Shown: one piece after another, positions 7,236 through 13,544 of the stretch
Numbering within the stretch: position 1 is the first letter of the stretch
Layout: each line of letters starts with the position of its first letter
From: CAZGYE01 sp964530165
GTDB taxonomy: Bacteria > Planctomycetota > Planctomycetia > Planctomycetales > Planctomycetaceae
Length of the DNA: 13,544 nucleotides
Assembly (NCBI GenBank): GCA_964530165.1
Contig: CAZGYE010000145.1
Span: 1 to 13,544, forward strand
Direction of reading: 5' to 3'
Translations under genes and position numbers: made by a program
The notes under the pieces: generated by a model
The model's database searches: none
Seen by the model: the letters and a program-made list of their open reading frames with translations, nothing else
Told to the model about the DNA's origin: nothing

Positions 7236-8006
7236 TCAAAAGTGAAACTTCATCATTGATAGCAAGACGGCAAAACCGTTGTAGGAGGCGTGAATCACCA
7301 CGGCCGTCAGCCCGTAGGGTGCTCCGAGGGCGAGATGCGGTTTCGTCTTGGTTGTGATCGTGTGCGACCAGATTCGCATCAGTCCCAGCCCGGCAATCAG
7401 CGAGCAGCCCATGTGCAGCGCGACGCACACAGTCCACCGCCACTGAACCAGTGCGGGCGGTGGATCGGGAACGTAGACGTGCAGGTACAACAGGTTCTCG
7501 ATGACCGCGAATACGAATCCGCCGGCCAGTGCACAATAGCCGATCTGCAGCCGCGACAGGAACAGGAACGGCTTTTTCTCCACCACCCACAGCGCAGCGG
7601 CCACTTTCATGGCTTCTTCCATGAGCGGGCCGATGACGGTCACATTGATGATGCCCCAGCCCGCCTGATCATAAGCGCCGAGAAATGCGGCGAGGATCGC
7701 CCAGGGGCCGGCCGCCAGCGCAACCAGGGCGGTCACTGCCCACGATTTCAGAAATCCGGTTTCAGCGATACGCCGCTCGAGCCAGCCGGCGTAGGTCAAA
7801 GCGTCGTGCGGTACATCGCCCGCCAGTTGTGGGGAGAGGCCGGGCTCGTCCCAGACGGAATGTTCGACGCGATCGTCCTCTGTTTGCTTGTCGGCCACTT
7901 TGCTGACGGTCCGGTGCGCCTTGGCTTCGCTCTCGTCGGGCGAGAACCGGGCGCCTCGCCGATGCGGTTCGTTCTCGATGGACGGATCGTGGTTCTGGGC
8001 GTTCAT
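7236..8006 (-). CDS. PrsW family intramembrane metalloprotease
   Basis: This 256-residue protein has a polar, charged N-terminal tail of about 85 residues followed by several hydrophobic helices. The family signature is present: GPLMEEAMK (126-134) with the EE..K motif at E130, E131 and K134, then FAVIENLLY (166-174) with E170/N171, ALHMG with H198, and VIHASYN with H239 and N243. Intramembrane glutamates and histidines of this type are the proposed catalytic site of PrsW and the related CPBP/Rce1 families. In Bacillus subtilis PrsW makes the site-1 cut in the anti-sigma factor RsiW. No anti-sigma or sigma gene is seen here. The ATG at 8006 lies 9 bp after the stop of the anchored DUF74 gene and lacks a good ribosome site, which suggests translational coupling. 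The substrate is unknown. Confidence 0.85.
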   Translation of the reverse strand: MNAQNHDPSIENEPHRRGARFSPDESEAKAHRTVSKVADKQTEDDRVEHSVWDEPGLSPQLAGDVPHDALTYAGWLERRIAETGFLKSWAVTALVALAAGPWAILAAFLGAYDQAGWGIINVTVIGPLMEEAMKVAAALWVVEKKPFLFLSRLQIGYCALAGGFVFAVIENLLYLHVYVPDPPPALVQWRWTVCVALHMGCSLIAGLGLMRIWSHTITTKTKPHLALGAPYGLTAVVIHASYNGFAVLLSMMKFHF

Positions 8007-8015
8007 AAAAACCAG

Positions 8016-8477
8016 CTACAAAGCGTGGTAGGCAGTTCCGCTGGCGATGATGGCGACCATGGCGGACCGGTTCGTCGATGTGCTGCCGCCCACGTCGGCC
8101 GTGTCGAACCGGACGTTGCACACGGCGTTGTAACCTTGCCGCCGGGCCTCTTCCAGAATACGCAAAGAGGCCTCCCGCCGCGCACGGACCAACAGCGACT
8201 GGTAGCTGCGGACCTCCCCACCGAAGATGTTTCGCAGCTTGGCCAGAAAACTCTTCAGGTAATCGCTGGCAATGACCACTTCGGCCACCACCATCCGCGG
8301 GGGTGGCTCCTCAGGCGCTGCGTTGGGAAACGACTTGATCTGCGTGACGAAACAGTCCGCCTGTTGTTCCTCCCGACACTGAAGATTGCGGAAGTGCCGC
8401 CGTTCCAGCGTTCCGCCTGCGAACAGACCCAGCGCGAGCAGAAACAAGACTGGCAGTAGACCGATGATGAGTTCCAT
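8016..8477 (-). CDS. Membrane-anchored YbjQ/DUF74 domain protein
   Basis: This 153-residue protein has one N-terminal membrane helix (about 3-22) followed by LERRHFRNLQCREEQQ, then a DUF74 (putative heavy-metal-binding, YbjQ-like) domain at about 40-150. Domain landmarks are GGEVRSYQSLLVRARREAS (86-104), EARRQGYNAVCNVRFDT (110-126) and the closing IIASGTA. The frame opens at 8498, but the ATG at 8477 has AAGGAA seven bases upstream and sits directly before the helix. It lies 17 bp after the stop of the soluble paralogue and 9 bp before the PrsW-like gene. Helix orientation is not certain from the sequence. YbjQ folds as a pentamer in structures of family members, and the metal-binding name is not well proven. 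The domain clearly shares its core with the preceding gene. Confidence 0.85.
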   Translation of the reverse strand: MELIIGLLPVLFLLALGLFAGGTLERRHFRNLQCREEQQADCFVTQIKSFPNAAPEEPPPRMVVAEVVIASDYLKSFLAKLRNIFGGEVRSYQSLLVRARREASLRILEEARRQGYNAVCNVRFDTADVGGSTSTNRSAMVAIIASGTAYHAL

Positions 8478-8494
8478 ACCGGCGTTCCTTTCGG

Positions 8495-8827
8495 TCAAAC
8501 GGCGGCGCCATCCGGATCGGCCACGACAGCCGTGCCATACGCGTAAAGTTCCGCGGCGCCGGCGGTCACGGCACTGGTGGTAAACCGCACGTTGACCACC
8601 GCGTTGGCCCCGAGTTGCTGGGCTTGTGCCAGCATCCGCTGCAGCGCTTCTCGCCGCGATTCAGTCAACAGTTCGGTGTATCCCTTGAGCTCACCGCCGA
8701 TCAAGTTCTTGATACTTGCCGCGATGTCCCGACCCGCGTGCTTAGCCCGCACCGTGTTGCCTTGCACGATCCCTTTGGTCTCGCTGATTCGGTATCCCGG
8801 GATGGTCTCCGTGTTGACGACGATCAT
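8495..8827 (-). CDS. YbjQ/DUF74 family protein (soluble)
   Basis: This 110-residue protein matches the YbjQ (DUF74) family over its full length, which is usually about 105-110 residues. It has TETIPGYRISETKGIVQGNTV at the start (residues 6-26), IGGELKGYTELLTESRREAL (43-62), AQQLGANAVVNVRFTTS (69-85) and AYGTAV near the end. It has no membrane helix or signal peptide. The frame opens further upstream at 8962, but the ATG at 8827 has GGAG six bases upstream and fits the family start exactly. It is the first gene of the DUF74-DUF74-PrsW group. The role of the family is unknown; a heavy-metal-binding name is used in databases without strong functional support. Confidence 0.92.
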   Translation of the reverse strand: MIVVNTETIPGYRISETKGIVQGNTVRAKHAGRDIAASIKNLIGGELKGYTELLTESRREALQRMLAQAQQLGANAVVNVRFTTSAVTAGAAELYAYGTAVVADPDGAAV

Positions 8828-9006
8828 GATTCTCTCCGGAGTTGGCTGAAGTTGCCGTCGCTGGAAGTCGCAACAGTCGAACGCTGCGCCCGGCATTGTC
8901 GCATCGTCGAAACGGGCAAGCAATAGGGGGGGTGAAAAAGCCTGAGAAATCGTCATTCCCATTCACGGCCTCCGCGCATGCGGCCCCAAAAGGACTTCCT
9001 ATCCGT

Positions 9007-9214
9007 TAGCCACAATACCGTTTAACGAAGCCTATGTGGAAACGTGCAAACGATTTGTGATGGGTGGCTGAGGCAGAGTCTTCGATGCCCCAGGGAGTCG
9101 ATCACCGTAAGATCTGGGGCTTCGCGGACTCAGCCCCAGCCACACCTTTCCCTCAGCTTCACGAAAGCTAATGAGTGCATTGGAGTTATGCTTCGTTAAA
9201 CGGTATTGGGGTTA
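9007..9214. mobile_element. MITE-like or structured nested inverted-repeat element
   Basis: The outer arms are a perfect 19-bp inverted repeat: CAATACCGTTTAACGAAGC (9013-9031) and its reverse complement (9190-9208). Similarity extends 5-6 bases outward with two mismatches (TTAGCC against CTAACC). Inside, 9064-9093 and 9114-9143 form a 30-bp imperfect stem (25 of 30 bases match), with a 20-nt loop. No open frame of note and no transposase are present. The arrangement fits a non-autonomous miniature element or a planctomycete-type intergenic palindrome family. No clear target-site duplication was found by eye. The mobile-element label is an inference; the repeat itself is certain. Confidence 0.55.
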
Positions 9215-9390
9215 GGCGAGGCGCTTTCAATGATTTGTCACCAGCTTGTAAAAACTTAAGTCTTGAACTGACAAGAACAAAGCGTCACAGTCGGTCGGCG
9301 TCGTCCGAGATGACGAGAGTTTTTTTTGACCGTGTGACTATACTTCGGTAGCGTCAGCGATTCCCTCCTCTTCAGTGAGCGCGTACGCAT

Positions 9391-9406
9391 TTTCGGGTAT
9401 CCGAAA
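9391..9406. promoter_or_regulatory. Small hairpin in the leader of the CBS gene
   Basis: TTTCGG-GTAT-CCGAAA is a perfect 6-bp stem with a tetraloop, 44 bp before the CBS start. The adjacent GCGTACGC (9381-9388) is an 8-bp palindrome. Either could be a regulatory site. Function is not shown. Confidence 0.25.
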
Positions 9407-9450
9407 TCTGTTGTGTTTCCGAATCGGCGCATCCGTACAGGAGAGTTCCC

Positions 9451-9921
9451 ATGCAAAGCCCGAAACTTGCCAAGGACATCATGATCACCAAACTGGTGAC
9501 GCTTTCGCCGCGTATGGACGTGTTCGAGGCAATCAACCTGTTGCTGAAGCACCGAATTTCTGGTGCGCCGGTCGTTGATGACGACGGACACTACCTCGGT
9601 GTGTTGTCCGAAAGATGCTGCATGAACGTGCTCGTCGAAGCTGCGTACGACGGATTGCCGACCACTGAGGTGTTCACGTACATGGACGCCTCGGCGCGTG
9701 CGATTACCGAAGAAACCGATCTGTTGACGATCGCGCAGATTTTTCAGAGCTCGCACACGCGTCGGTTGCCGGTGTTGCGAGGAAGGAAACTGGTTGGACA
9801 AATCAGCCGCCGCGACGTCCTGAGCGCCGCTCACCAGTTGAACGCAATCGCACCGGATCGCGAAACGGCCCTGCTGTACCTCAGCTCGCTGATGGACCGC
9901 AGCGAGGCGCCAATTGCGTGA
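9451..9921 (+). CDS. Two-CBS-domain protein
   Basis: This 156-residue cytosolic protein consists of a CBS pair. CBS1 spans about residues 7-65 (KDIMITKLVTLSPRMDVFEA, then ISGAPVVDDDGHYLGVLSE). CBS2 spans about 73-130 (VFTYMDASARAITEETDLL, then RRLPVLRGRKLVGQISRRDVL). Such pairs bind adenosyl ligands such as AMP, ATP or SAM and act as energy or redox sensors, alone or with partners. No catalytic domain is attached. The ATG at 9451 has AGGAGAG (9439-9445) at good spacing. A divergent DUF74 gene lies upstream, and hslV lies 195 bp downstream on the same strand. CC at 56-57 (SERCCMN) is unusual at the end of CBS1. The ligand and partner are unknown. Confidence 0.92.
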   Translation: MQSPKLAKDIMITKLVTLSPRMDVFEAINLLLKHRISGAPVVDDDGHYLGVLSERCCMNVLVEAAYDGLPTTEVFTYMDASARAITEETDLLTIAQIFQSSHTRRLPVLRGRKLVGQISRRDVLSAAHQLNAIAPDRETALLYLSSLMDRSEAPIA

Positions 9922-10018
9922 CCGGCTGGTGCGTACCGGACAGAGGCAGGCAGACGTTCGCTTTTTCAGCGAGATCGCGTTCCGCGTCAACCATCTGCGC
10001 AGCAAGACCATCCGCAGC

Positions 10019-10077
10019 GTTCAACCGTTCAACCGACTTCGCTTGTCGTCCGATGGGTCACTTGTTACGTTTGACCC
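10019..10077. promoter_or_regulatory. Repeats upstream of hslV, possible regulatory region
   Basis: The tandem direct repeat GTTCAACC occurs twice (10019-10026, 10027-10034). It is followed by the inverted repeat GGGTCA (10055-10060) and TGACCC (10072-10077) with an 11-nt spacer. Either could bind a regulator of hslVU. There is no CIRCE-type HrcA operator. Function is not shown. Confidence 0.25.
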
Positions 10078-10116
10078 GTGATGGGATTCCCGGTGCGCAA
10101 CAAAGGACTCAGCGTT

Positions 10117-10704
10117 ATGTCATGCCCAAAGTTCGGGACATCCGACGAGGGAGGGTTGCAACCAAAATGGCGGTCGACGACGATTCTGAGCGTTCGGCAT
10201 CAGGGCCAAGTTGCGCTCGGTGGCGACGGTCAGGTGACCTACGGCGACACCATCATGAAGACCGACACGTGCAAGATCCGCTGGATGCTCGATAACAGGG
10301 TGCTGGTCGGTTTTGCCGGCTCGACTGCCGACGCCTTCGCATTGTTGGAACGATTCGAGGCCAAAGTGAAGGATTATCCCGGAAATATCACGCGGGCGGC
10401 GACCGAGTTGGCCCGAGATTGGCGGACCGACCGGGCGCTGCGCCGCTTGGAAGCGTTGATGGCGGTCATCAACGAAGAGTACAGCCTGCTGATCACCGGA
10501 CAGGGAGACGTCGTTCAGCCGACCGATGGCATTATCGGTATCGGATCGGGTGGTCAGTTCGCCGTCGCGGCCGCGCGGGCGTTGGTGAAACATTCTGATT
10601 TGCCGGCCAAGGAAATCGTCAAACAGGCTCTGGAAATTGCCGCACAGATCGACGTCTACACAAACGACAACATCACTGTGGAGGAACTTCCGTGCGCGAA
10701 CTGA
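10117..10704 (+). CDS. hslV: HslV, proteolytic subunit of the HslUV ATP-dependent protease
   Basis: HslV is the threonine peptidase that forms a double hexamer capped by HslU rings in the cytosol. The protein is collinear with the family. The catalytic Thr is T21 of TTILSV. Asp37 (GGDG), Lys53 and Ser144 (GSGG) fall at Thr1-relative positions 17, 33 and 124, as in E. coli. From T21 the mature chain is 175 residues, the family length. The start is uncertain. ATG 10117 has AAGGA (10103-10107) at 9-bp spacing but would give a 20-residue leader before Thr1. TTG 10156, with GAGGG just before it, gives seven residues. The ATG at 10167 lies out of frame; dropping one base after it would give ATG-CGG-TCG-ACG-ACG. 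The gene overlaps hslU by 13 bp. Confidence 0.93.
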   Translation: MSCPKFGTSDEGGLQPKWRSTTILSVRHQGQVALGGDGQVTYGDTIMKTDTCKIRWMLDNRVLVGFAGSTADAFALLERFEAKVKDYPGNITRAATELARDWRTDRALRRLEALMAVINEEYSLLITGQGDVVQPTDGIIGIGSGGQFAVAAARALVKHSDLPAKEIVKQALEIAAQIDVYTNDNITVEELPCAN

Positions 10705-12035
10705 CGCCGCGCGAGATCGTCGAAGAATTGGACAAGCACATTGTCGGTCAAGACGACGCCAAGCGCGCCGTTGCTGTTGCCCTCAGAAATCGCTGGCGGT
10801 GGGGGCAGTTGCCAGACGAAATTCGCAAAGAGGTCACGCCGAAGAACATCATCATGATCGGTCCCACGGGCGTGGGGAAGACGGAGATCACTCGCCGACT
10901 GGCGAATCTGACGGGGGCTCCGTTCATTAAGGTCGAAGCGACCAAGTACACTGAAGTCGGATATTACGGCCGTGACGTGGAAAGCATGGTCCGCGACCTC
11001 GTCGAAGGCGCCGTCAATTTGGTCCGCGCCAAAAAACGTACGGAGGTGGAAAAGCAGGCTGCCGAACGGGTGGAAGATCGATTACTCGACTTGCTGCTGC
11101 CTACTCCCGAATGGGATCCGGACGACGAACAGCGCGATGAAAATGCCCGTCGGCATGAAAGAACCCTCGAGAAGTTTCGCGCCAAGCTGCGAGCCGGTGA
11201 ACTCGAAGACCGCGTCGTCGAGTTGACCGTCGAACAGCGGCAGGTTCCGGTCCAGGTGTTTTCGAACATGGGCTTGGAGCAAATGGACGTGGATCTGCAG
11301 AGCATGTTCGAGCGAATCATGCCGCGGCAAAGTTCCGAACGCGAAGTCAAGGTCAGCGAAGCCCGACAAATCCTGATGGAACAGGAGCTCGAAGCGTTGA
11401 TGGACAAGGATGCTATCAACGAGGAGGCCATCCGCCTGGCCGAAGAGACCGGGATGGTGTTTATCGACGAGCTGGACAAGATTTGTGGGCCGGAAGAAGC
11501 TTCGCGCGGCGCCGACGTGAGTCGGCAGGGCGTGCAGCGCGACTTGCTGCCGATCGTCGAGGGCACAACCGTGCAAACACGTTACGGTACGGTGAAAACC
11601 GATCACGTGCTGTTCATTGCCGCCGGTGCGTTTCACCGTTCCAAGCCATCCGACCTGATGCCCGAACTGCAGGGACGGTTCCCCATTCGCGTCGAATTGG
11701 GGGATTTGACGCGAGATGATTTCATCCGCATCCTGACTGAGCCGGCCAGCTCGATGACGAAACAGTACCAGGCACTGCTGGCGACCGACGGGATCACCCT
11801 TCGGTTTACTCCAGACGGAATCGAAACTTTGGCCGACATCGCTTATCAGGTCAATCAGACGACGCAGAACATCGGCGCCCGCCGGCTGCAGACGATTCTG
11901 GAACGGTTGCTGGAAGACGTCAGTTTCGAAGCGCCGGATACAAAACAAAAGATGATCAAGATCGATGCCGCCTACGTGCGCGAGCAGCTTGACAAGATCA
12001 CCAAAGACGAAGACCTGAGCAAGTTCATCCTTTGA
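10692..12035 (+). CDS. hslU: HslU, AAA+ unfoldase of the HslUV protease
   Basis: This 447-residue protein is the ClpY/HslU ATPase that unfolds substrates and threads them into HslV. Visible parts are the N-terminal LTPREIVEELDKHIVGQ, Walker A GPTGVGKT (57-64), pore loop GYYGRD (90-95), an intermediate I-domain at about 110-245, Walker B VFIDELDK (256-263), the arginine region ELQGRFPIRVEL (325-336, Arg329), sensor-2 GARRLQ (395-400) and the C-terminal tail LSKFIL that docks into HslV. The length fits the family (about 440-460). The GTG start at 10692 has GGAGG (10680-10684) seven bases upstream and lies inside the end of hslV, so translation is probably coupled. The pore loop reads GYYG rather than the common GYVG. 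The PilZ gene follows 16 bp later. Confidence 0.97.
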   Translation: MRELTPREIVEELDKHIVGQDDAKRAVAVALRNRWRWGQLPDEIRKEVTPKNIIMIGPTGVGKTEITRRLANLTGAPFIKVEATKYTEVGYYGRDVESMVRDLVEGAVNLVRAKKRTEVEKQAAERVEDRLLDLLLPTPEWDPDDEQRDENARRHERTLEKFRAKLRAGELEDRVVELTVEQRQVPVQVFSNMGLEQMDVDLQSMFERIMPRQSSEREVKVSEARQILMEQELEALMDKDAINEEAIRLAEETGMVFIDELDKICGPEEASRGADVSRQGVQRDLLPIVEGTTVQTRYGTVKTDHVLFIAAGAFHRSKPSDLMPELQGRFPIRVELGDLTRDDFIRILTEPASSMTKQYQALLATDGITLRFTPDGIETLADIAYQVNQTTQNIGARRLQTILERLLEDVSFEAPDTKQKMIKIDAAYVREQLDKITKDEDLSKFIL

Positions 12036-12051
12036 CGCCTCGGGAGTTGAC

Positions 12052-12438
12052 ATGAGCGACACTCCCGGCAGCCGCGAGCGGCCGGATCGCCGGTTGAGAT
12101 CCCGGCACCGGGCCGGTGCAACCGCGCTGGTCATACGCGACTCCGACAAGATGAGGCTCGGGACTGAGGCCGCCCTGAAAGACGTCTCGCCGGCCGGACT
12201 GGGACTGTCCATGACGGCGCCGTTGGAGATCGGCGAGCAAATCAAGATTCGGTTGAACAACGACGTTCAGAAAATTGAGCGAGAAGTGCGCGGCGCGGTT
12301 CGGCATGCGACGCCGCAAGACGATGGGACGTTTCGCGTTGGCGTCGAGCTGTTCAGCCGATTGACTCCCTTGGATGTCCTCCTTTTGAGAATGGGAATTC
12401 GTGACGATTCCGAAGAGGGCTCAAAGATCTGGGTGTGA
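12052..12438 (+). CDS. PilZ domain protein (probable cyclic-di-GMP effector)
   Basis: This 128-residue protein is a single PilZ domain. An Arg-rich RRLRSRHR (13-20) provides the RxxxR motif, and DVSPAG (44-49) provides the D/NxSxxG motif, the two c-di-GMP-binding elements. The rest is beta-rich (GLGLSMTAPLEIGEQIKIRL, then FRVGVELF) as expected. The ATG at 12052 follows GGGAG at 5-bp spacing. It lies 16 bp after hslU, so it is likely the third gene of the hslVU transcript. A functional link to the protease is an inference from position only. It ends 57 bp before the convergent gene, with no obvious terminator. Confidence 0.88.
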   Translation: MSDTPGSRERPDRRLRSRHRAGATALVIRDSDKMRLGTEAALKDVSPAGLGLSMTAPLEIGEQIKIRLNNDVQKIEREVRGAVRHATPQDDGTFRVGVELFSRLTPLDVLLLRMGIRDDSEEGSKIWV

Positions 12439-12495
12439 TCGGCTCACGGGCCGTTGAGAAAAACTCCGTCCTGAAGACACCATGTTTCCGAAGGC

Positions 12496-13200
12496 TCACT
12501 TGATCGATTTGATCATCTTGACAACCGCTTCCTCGTCGTAGGATTTCTCTTCGATCTGCAGCAGCAGGAATGCGGTTCCCTCTTTACCGGGAAACGTGCC
12601 GCTCACCTGCCGGAACGCGGCCCCCGATTGAGCATCTTTGGCCTGGGCAAACAGAAACGTCACTTGTCGGCCCCGGATTTTGAACGTGCGTGACTTCGAT
12701 TCCTTGACAACGAGCTGGCGGTCATCGATTCCCTGCTCTCGCAGTTGCTGCCGGAATTGTGCCTCCTGTTCCTGCAAAGGGACATTTGCGATCTGCATCT
12801 CGGTCAGCACCAGTCCCCCTTCTCCGGCTGTCGACTTGTAACTGACCACTTTCATTCTCATGAGGCCAAAAGGAAATTCCATTTTCATCGAGTCGGTTGG
12901 CTGGAATTGATCGGGAACATCAATGGAAGCAATTTCCGCTGCCGCCCGAGCCGCGGCAACCGGATCGCCTTGCGTCCACTCGATCTGCGACCAGATGTAA
13001 ACGATTCCGCCGCAGCAAAGAAGCATGCAGCCGCCACCCAGACACAACAAGAGGATGAGCACCTTCATCCCTGTGCTCATCCCGGATTTCTGTGGTGGGT
13101 AAAGCTCATCGGACCAAGGGTCTTGCGGTTCGCGTCGAGAATCTTGCTTGTCGAACGAAGCGTCATCGAAATCGTCGGGCCAGTTGTCGTCTCTCGACAT
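12496..13200 (-). CDS. Single-pass membrane protein of unknown function
   Basis: This 234-residue protein has an acidic N-terminal segment (MSRDDNWPDDFDDASFDKQD, residues 1-20), a Pro-containing linker, one membrane helix at about 46-70 with a Gly/Cys-rich stretch (CLGGGCMLLCCGG, 53-65), and a C-terminal domain of about 160 residues. The C-terminal domain begins AAARAAAEIASIDVPDQFQP, has beta-rich repeats and ends with EEAVVKMIKSIK. I do not recognise the family. The frame opens at 13305, but ATG 13200 has AAGGA six bases upstream, which favours it. A possible promoter (TTGACT, 17 bp, CAGAAT) lies at 13284-13312. The gene is convergent with the hslVU-PilZ group. Confidence 0.82.
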   Translation of the reverse strand: MSRDDNWPDDFDDASFDKQDSRREPQDPWSDELYPPQKSGMSTGMKVLILLLCLGGGCMLLCCGGIVYIWSQIEWTQGDPVAAARAAAEIASIDVPDQFQPTDSMKMEFPFGLMRMKVVSYKSTAGEGGLVLTEMQIANVPLQEQEAQFRQQLREQGIDDRQLVVKESKSRTFKIRGRQVTFLFAQAKDAQSGAAFRQVSGTFPGKEGTAFLLLQIEEKSYDEEAVVKMIKSIK

Positions 13201-13283
13201 TGCAATTCCTTCCGAGTGCGTTTTCCTCTGCCGTGCACGCCAGATGTATTCCCGAATAAATGGTGATATCCGGCATCGCCGGC

Positions 13284-13312
13284 ATTCTGGGCTGCCACCG
13301 GCCAACAGTCAA
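13284..13312 (-). promoter_or_regulatory. Candidate sigma70-type promoter for the single-pass membrane protein
   Basis: On the minus strand TTGACT (13312-13307) is followed after 17 bp by CAGAAT (13289-13284). That is five of six -35 matches and four of six -10 matches with ideal spacing, giving a leader of about 77 nt. Pattern match only. Confidence 0.3.
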
Positions 13313-13366
13313 CCATTCAGGACCGATCAAGTGTACGGCGAAACGTTCTTGGAGCGTGTTTGAAAA

Positions 13367-13544
13367 GCCCCGGTAGGGGCGGAAGGAGGTAGCCCAGGGC
13401 GCGAGCCCTGGGTCTGTGGGGCACCCATCGGTGTAGCCCCAGCGGGGCGACAGAACCTGTTGGGCTGTTCGTCGCAACAGTGCTCGATCGCCCCGCTGGG
13501 GCTCGGGGAGAATGGACTCGATCCCGGCCCCCAGGGCTCGCGCC
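13367..13544. repeat. GC-rich nested palindromic intergenic repeat, cut by right edge
   Basis: There are several stems in series. GCCCC-GGTA-GGGGC is at 13367-13380. CCCAGGGC-GCGA-GCCCTGGG is at 13393-13412. A perfect 16-bp pair, AGCCCCAGCGGGGCGA (13435-13450) and its reverse complement (13488-13503), flanks a 37-nt loop. The right end, CCCAGGGCTCGCGCC (13530-13544), is the exact reverse complement of 13398-13412, so an outer pair encloses the inner one and continues past the window. It has no coding content. Repeats of this kind are familiar in planctomycete and verrucomicrobial intergenic DNA from memory, but I cannot confirm a family. Confidence 0.8.

Larger units (their letters stand above)
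8828..9450. other. Divergent intergenic region between ybjQ-like and CBS genes
   Basis: No gene is supported in these 623 bases. It should contain the promoters for both directions. It also holds the nested inverted-repeat element (9007-9214) and a small hairpin near the CBS gene. A TATACT (9339-9344) with an upstream TG could be a -10 box for the CBS gene, but the -35 region is poor. The stretch 8828-9006 shows only weak promoter-like matches. Confidence 0.6.

Noticed and set aside
8828..8962. Upstream extension of the soluble DUF74 gene to the ATG at 8962.
   Set aside because: The extra 45 residues do not fit the family, while ATG 8827 has a Shine-Dalgarno site and matches the family start.
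9020..9201. GTTTAAC at 9020-9026 and GTTAAAC at 9195-9201 resemble integron attC core sites (RYYYAAC and GTTRRRY).
   Set aside because: They follow directly from the perfect 19-bp inverted repeat. The span of 182 bp is longer than usual attC sites, and no integrase or cassette array is present.
9301..9327. A short stem (TCGTC/GACGA) followed by eight T residues as a rho-independent terminator.
   Set aside because: The stem is only 5 bp with three extra bases before the T-run, and no plus-strand gene lies upstream to terminate.
9922..10116. A CIRCE (HrcA) heat-shock operator upstream of hslV.
   Set aside because: No TTAGCACTC-N9-GAGTGCTAA pattern or close variant was found. Only unrelated short repeats are present.

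Overview
The window looks like a chromosomal segment of a planctomycete or a close relative in the PVC group. This is inferred from moderately GC-rich DNA, many genes of unknown function with HEAT/TPR, PilZ and DUF74 domains, weak or absent Shine-Dalgarno sites beside some clear ones, and intergenic palindromic and heptamer repeats. No rRNA, tRNA, CRISPR array, transposase or phage gene was found.

Left block, 1-6385, all on the minus strand. Read in transcription order it holds a YqgE/AlgH family protein, an aldose 1-epimerase-like protein (6 bp gap), an exported 905-residue HEAT/TPR protein, a large GT-C-like membrane protein, and a small conserved-looking protein cut by the left edge. The first three look like one operon. 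A perfect TATAAT and a 12-bp palindrome placed like an operator lie in front of yqgE. The membrane protein may have its own promoter.

Middle block, 6386-8827, also minus strand. It holds a soluble YbjQ/DUF74 protein, a second DUF74 protein with an N-terminal membrane anchor, a PrsW-like intramembrane protease and, after a 179-bp gap, a 92-residue two-helix membrane protein. This is the best candidate for a poorly described system: two paralogous pentamer-type domains, one cytosolic and one anchored, next to a membrane protease and a possible small membrane partner. An inverted array of TTGAGRG/CYCTCAA heptamers follows the last gene.

Divergent spacer, 8828-9450. It carries a nested inverted-repeat element of about 200 bp, with 19-bp perfect outer arms and a 30-bp imperfect inner stem. 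It resembles a MITE or other non-coding repeat.

Right block, 9451-12438, plus strand. It holds a two-CBS-domain protein, then hslV-hslU (ATP-dependent protease and unfoldase, overlapping by 13 bp) and a PilZ protein 16 bp after hslU. The start of hslV is unusual: the mature enzyme is complete, but the ATG nearest the catalytic threonine is out of frame. A convergent single-pass membrane protein of unknown function (12496-13200, minus) follows. The window ends inside a second palindromic repeat made of GC-rich hairpins.
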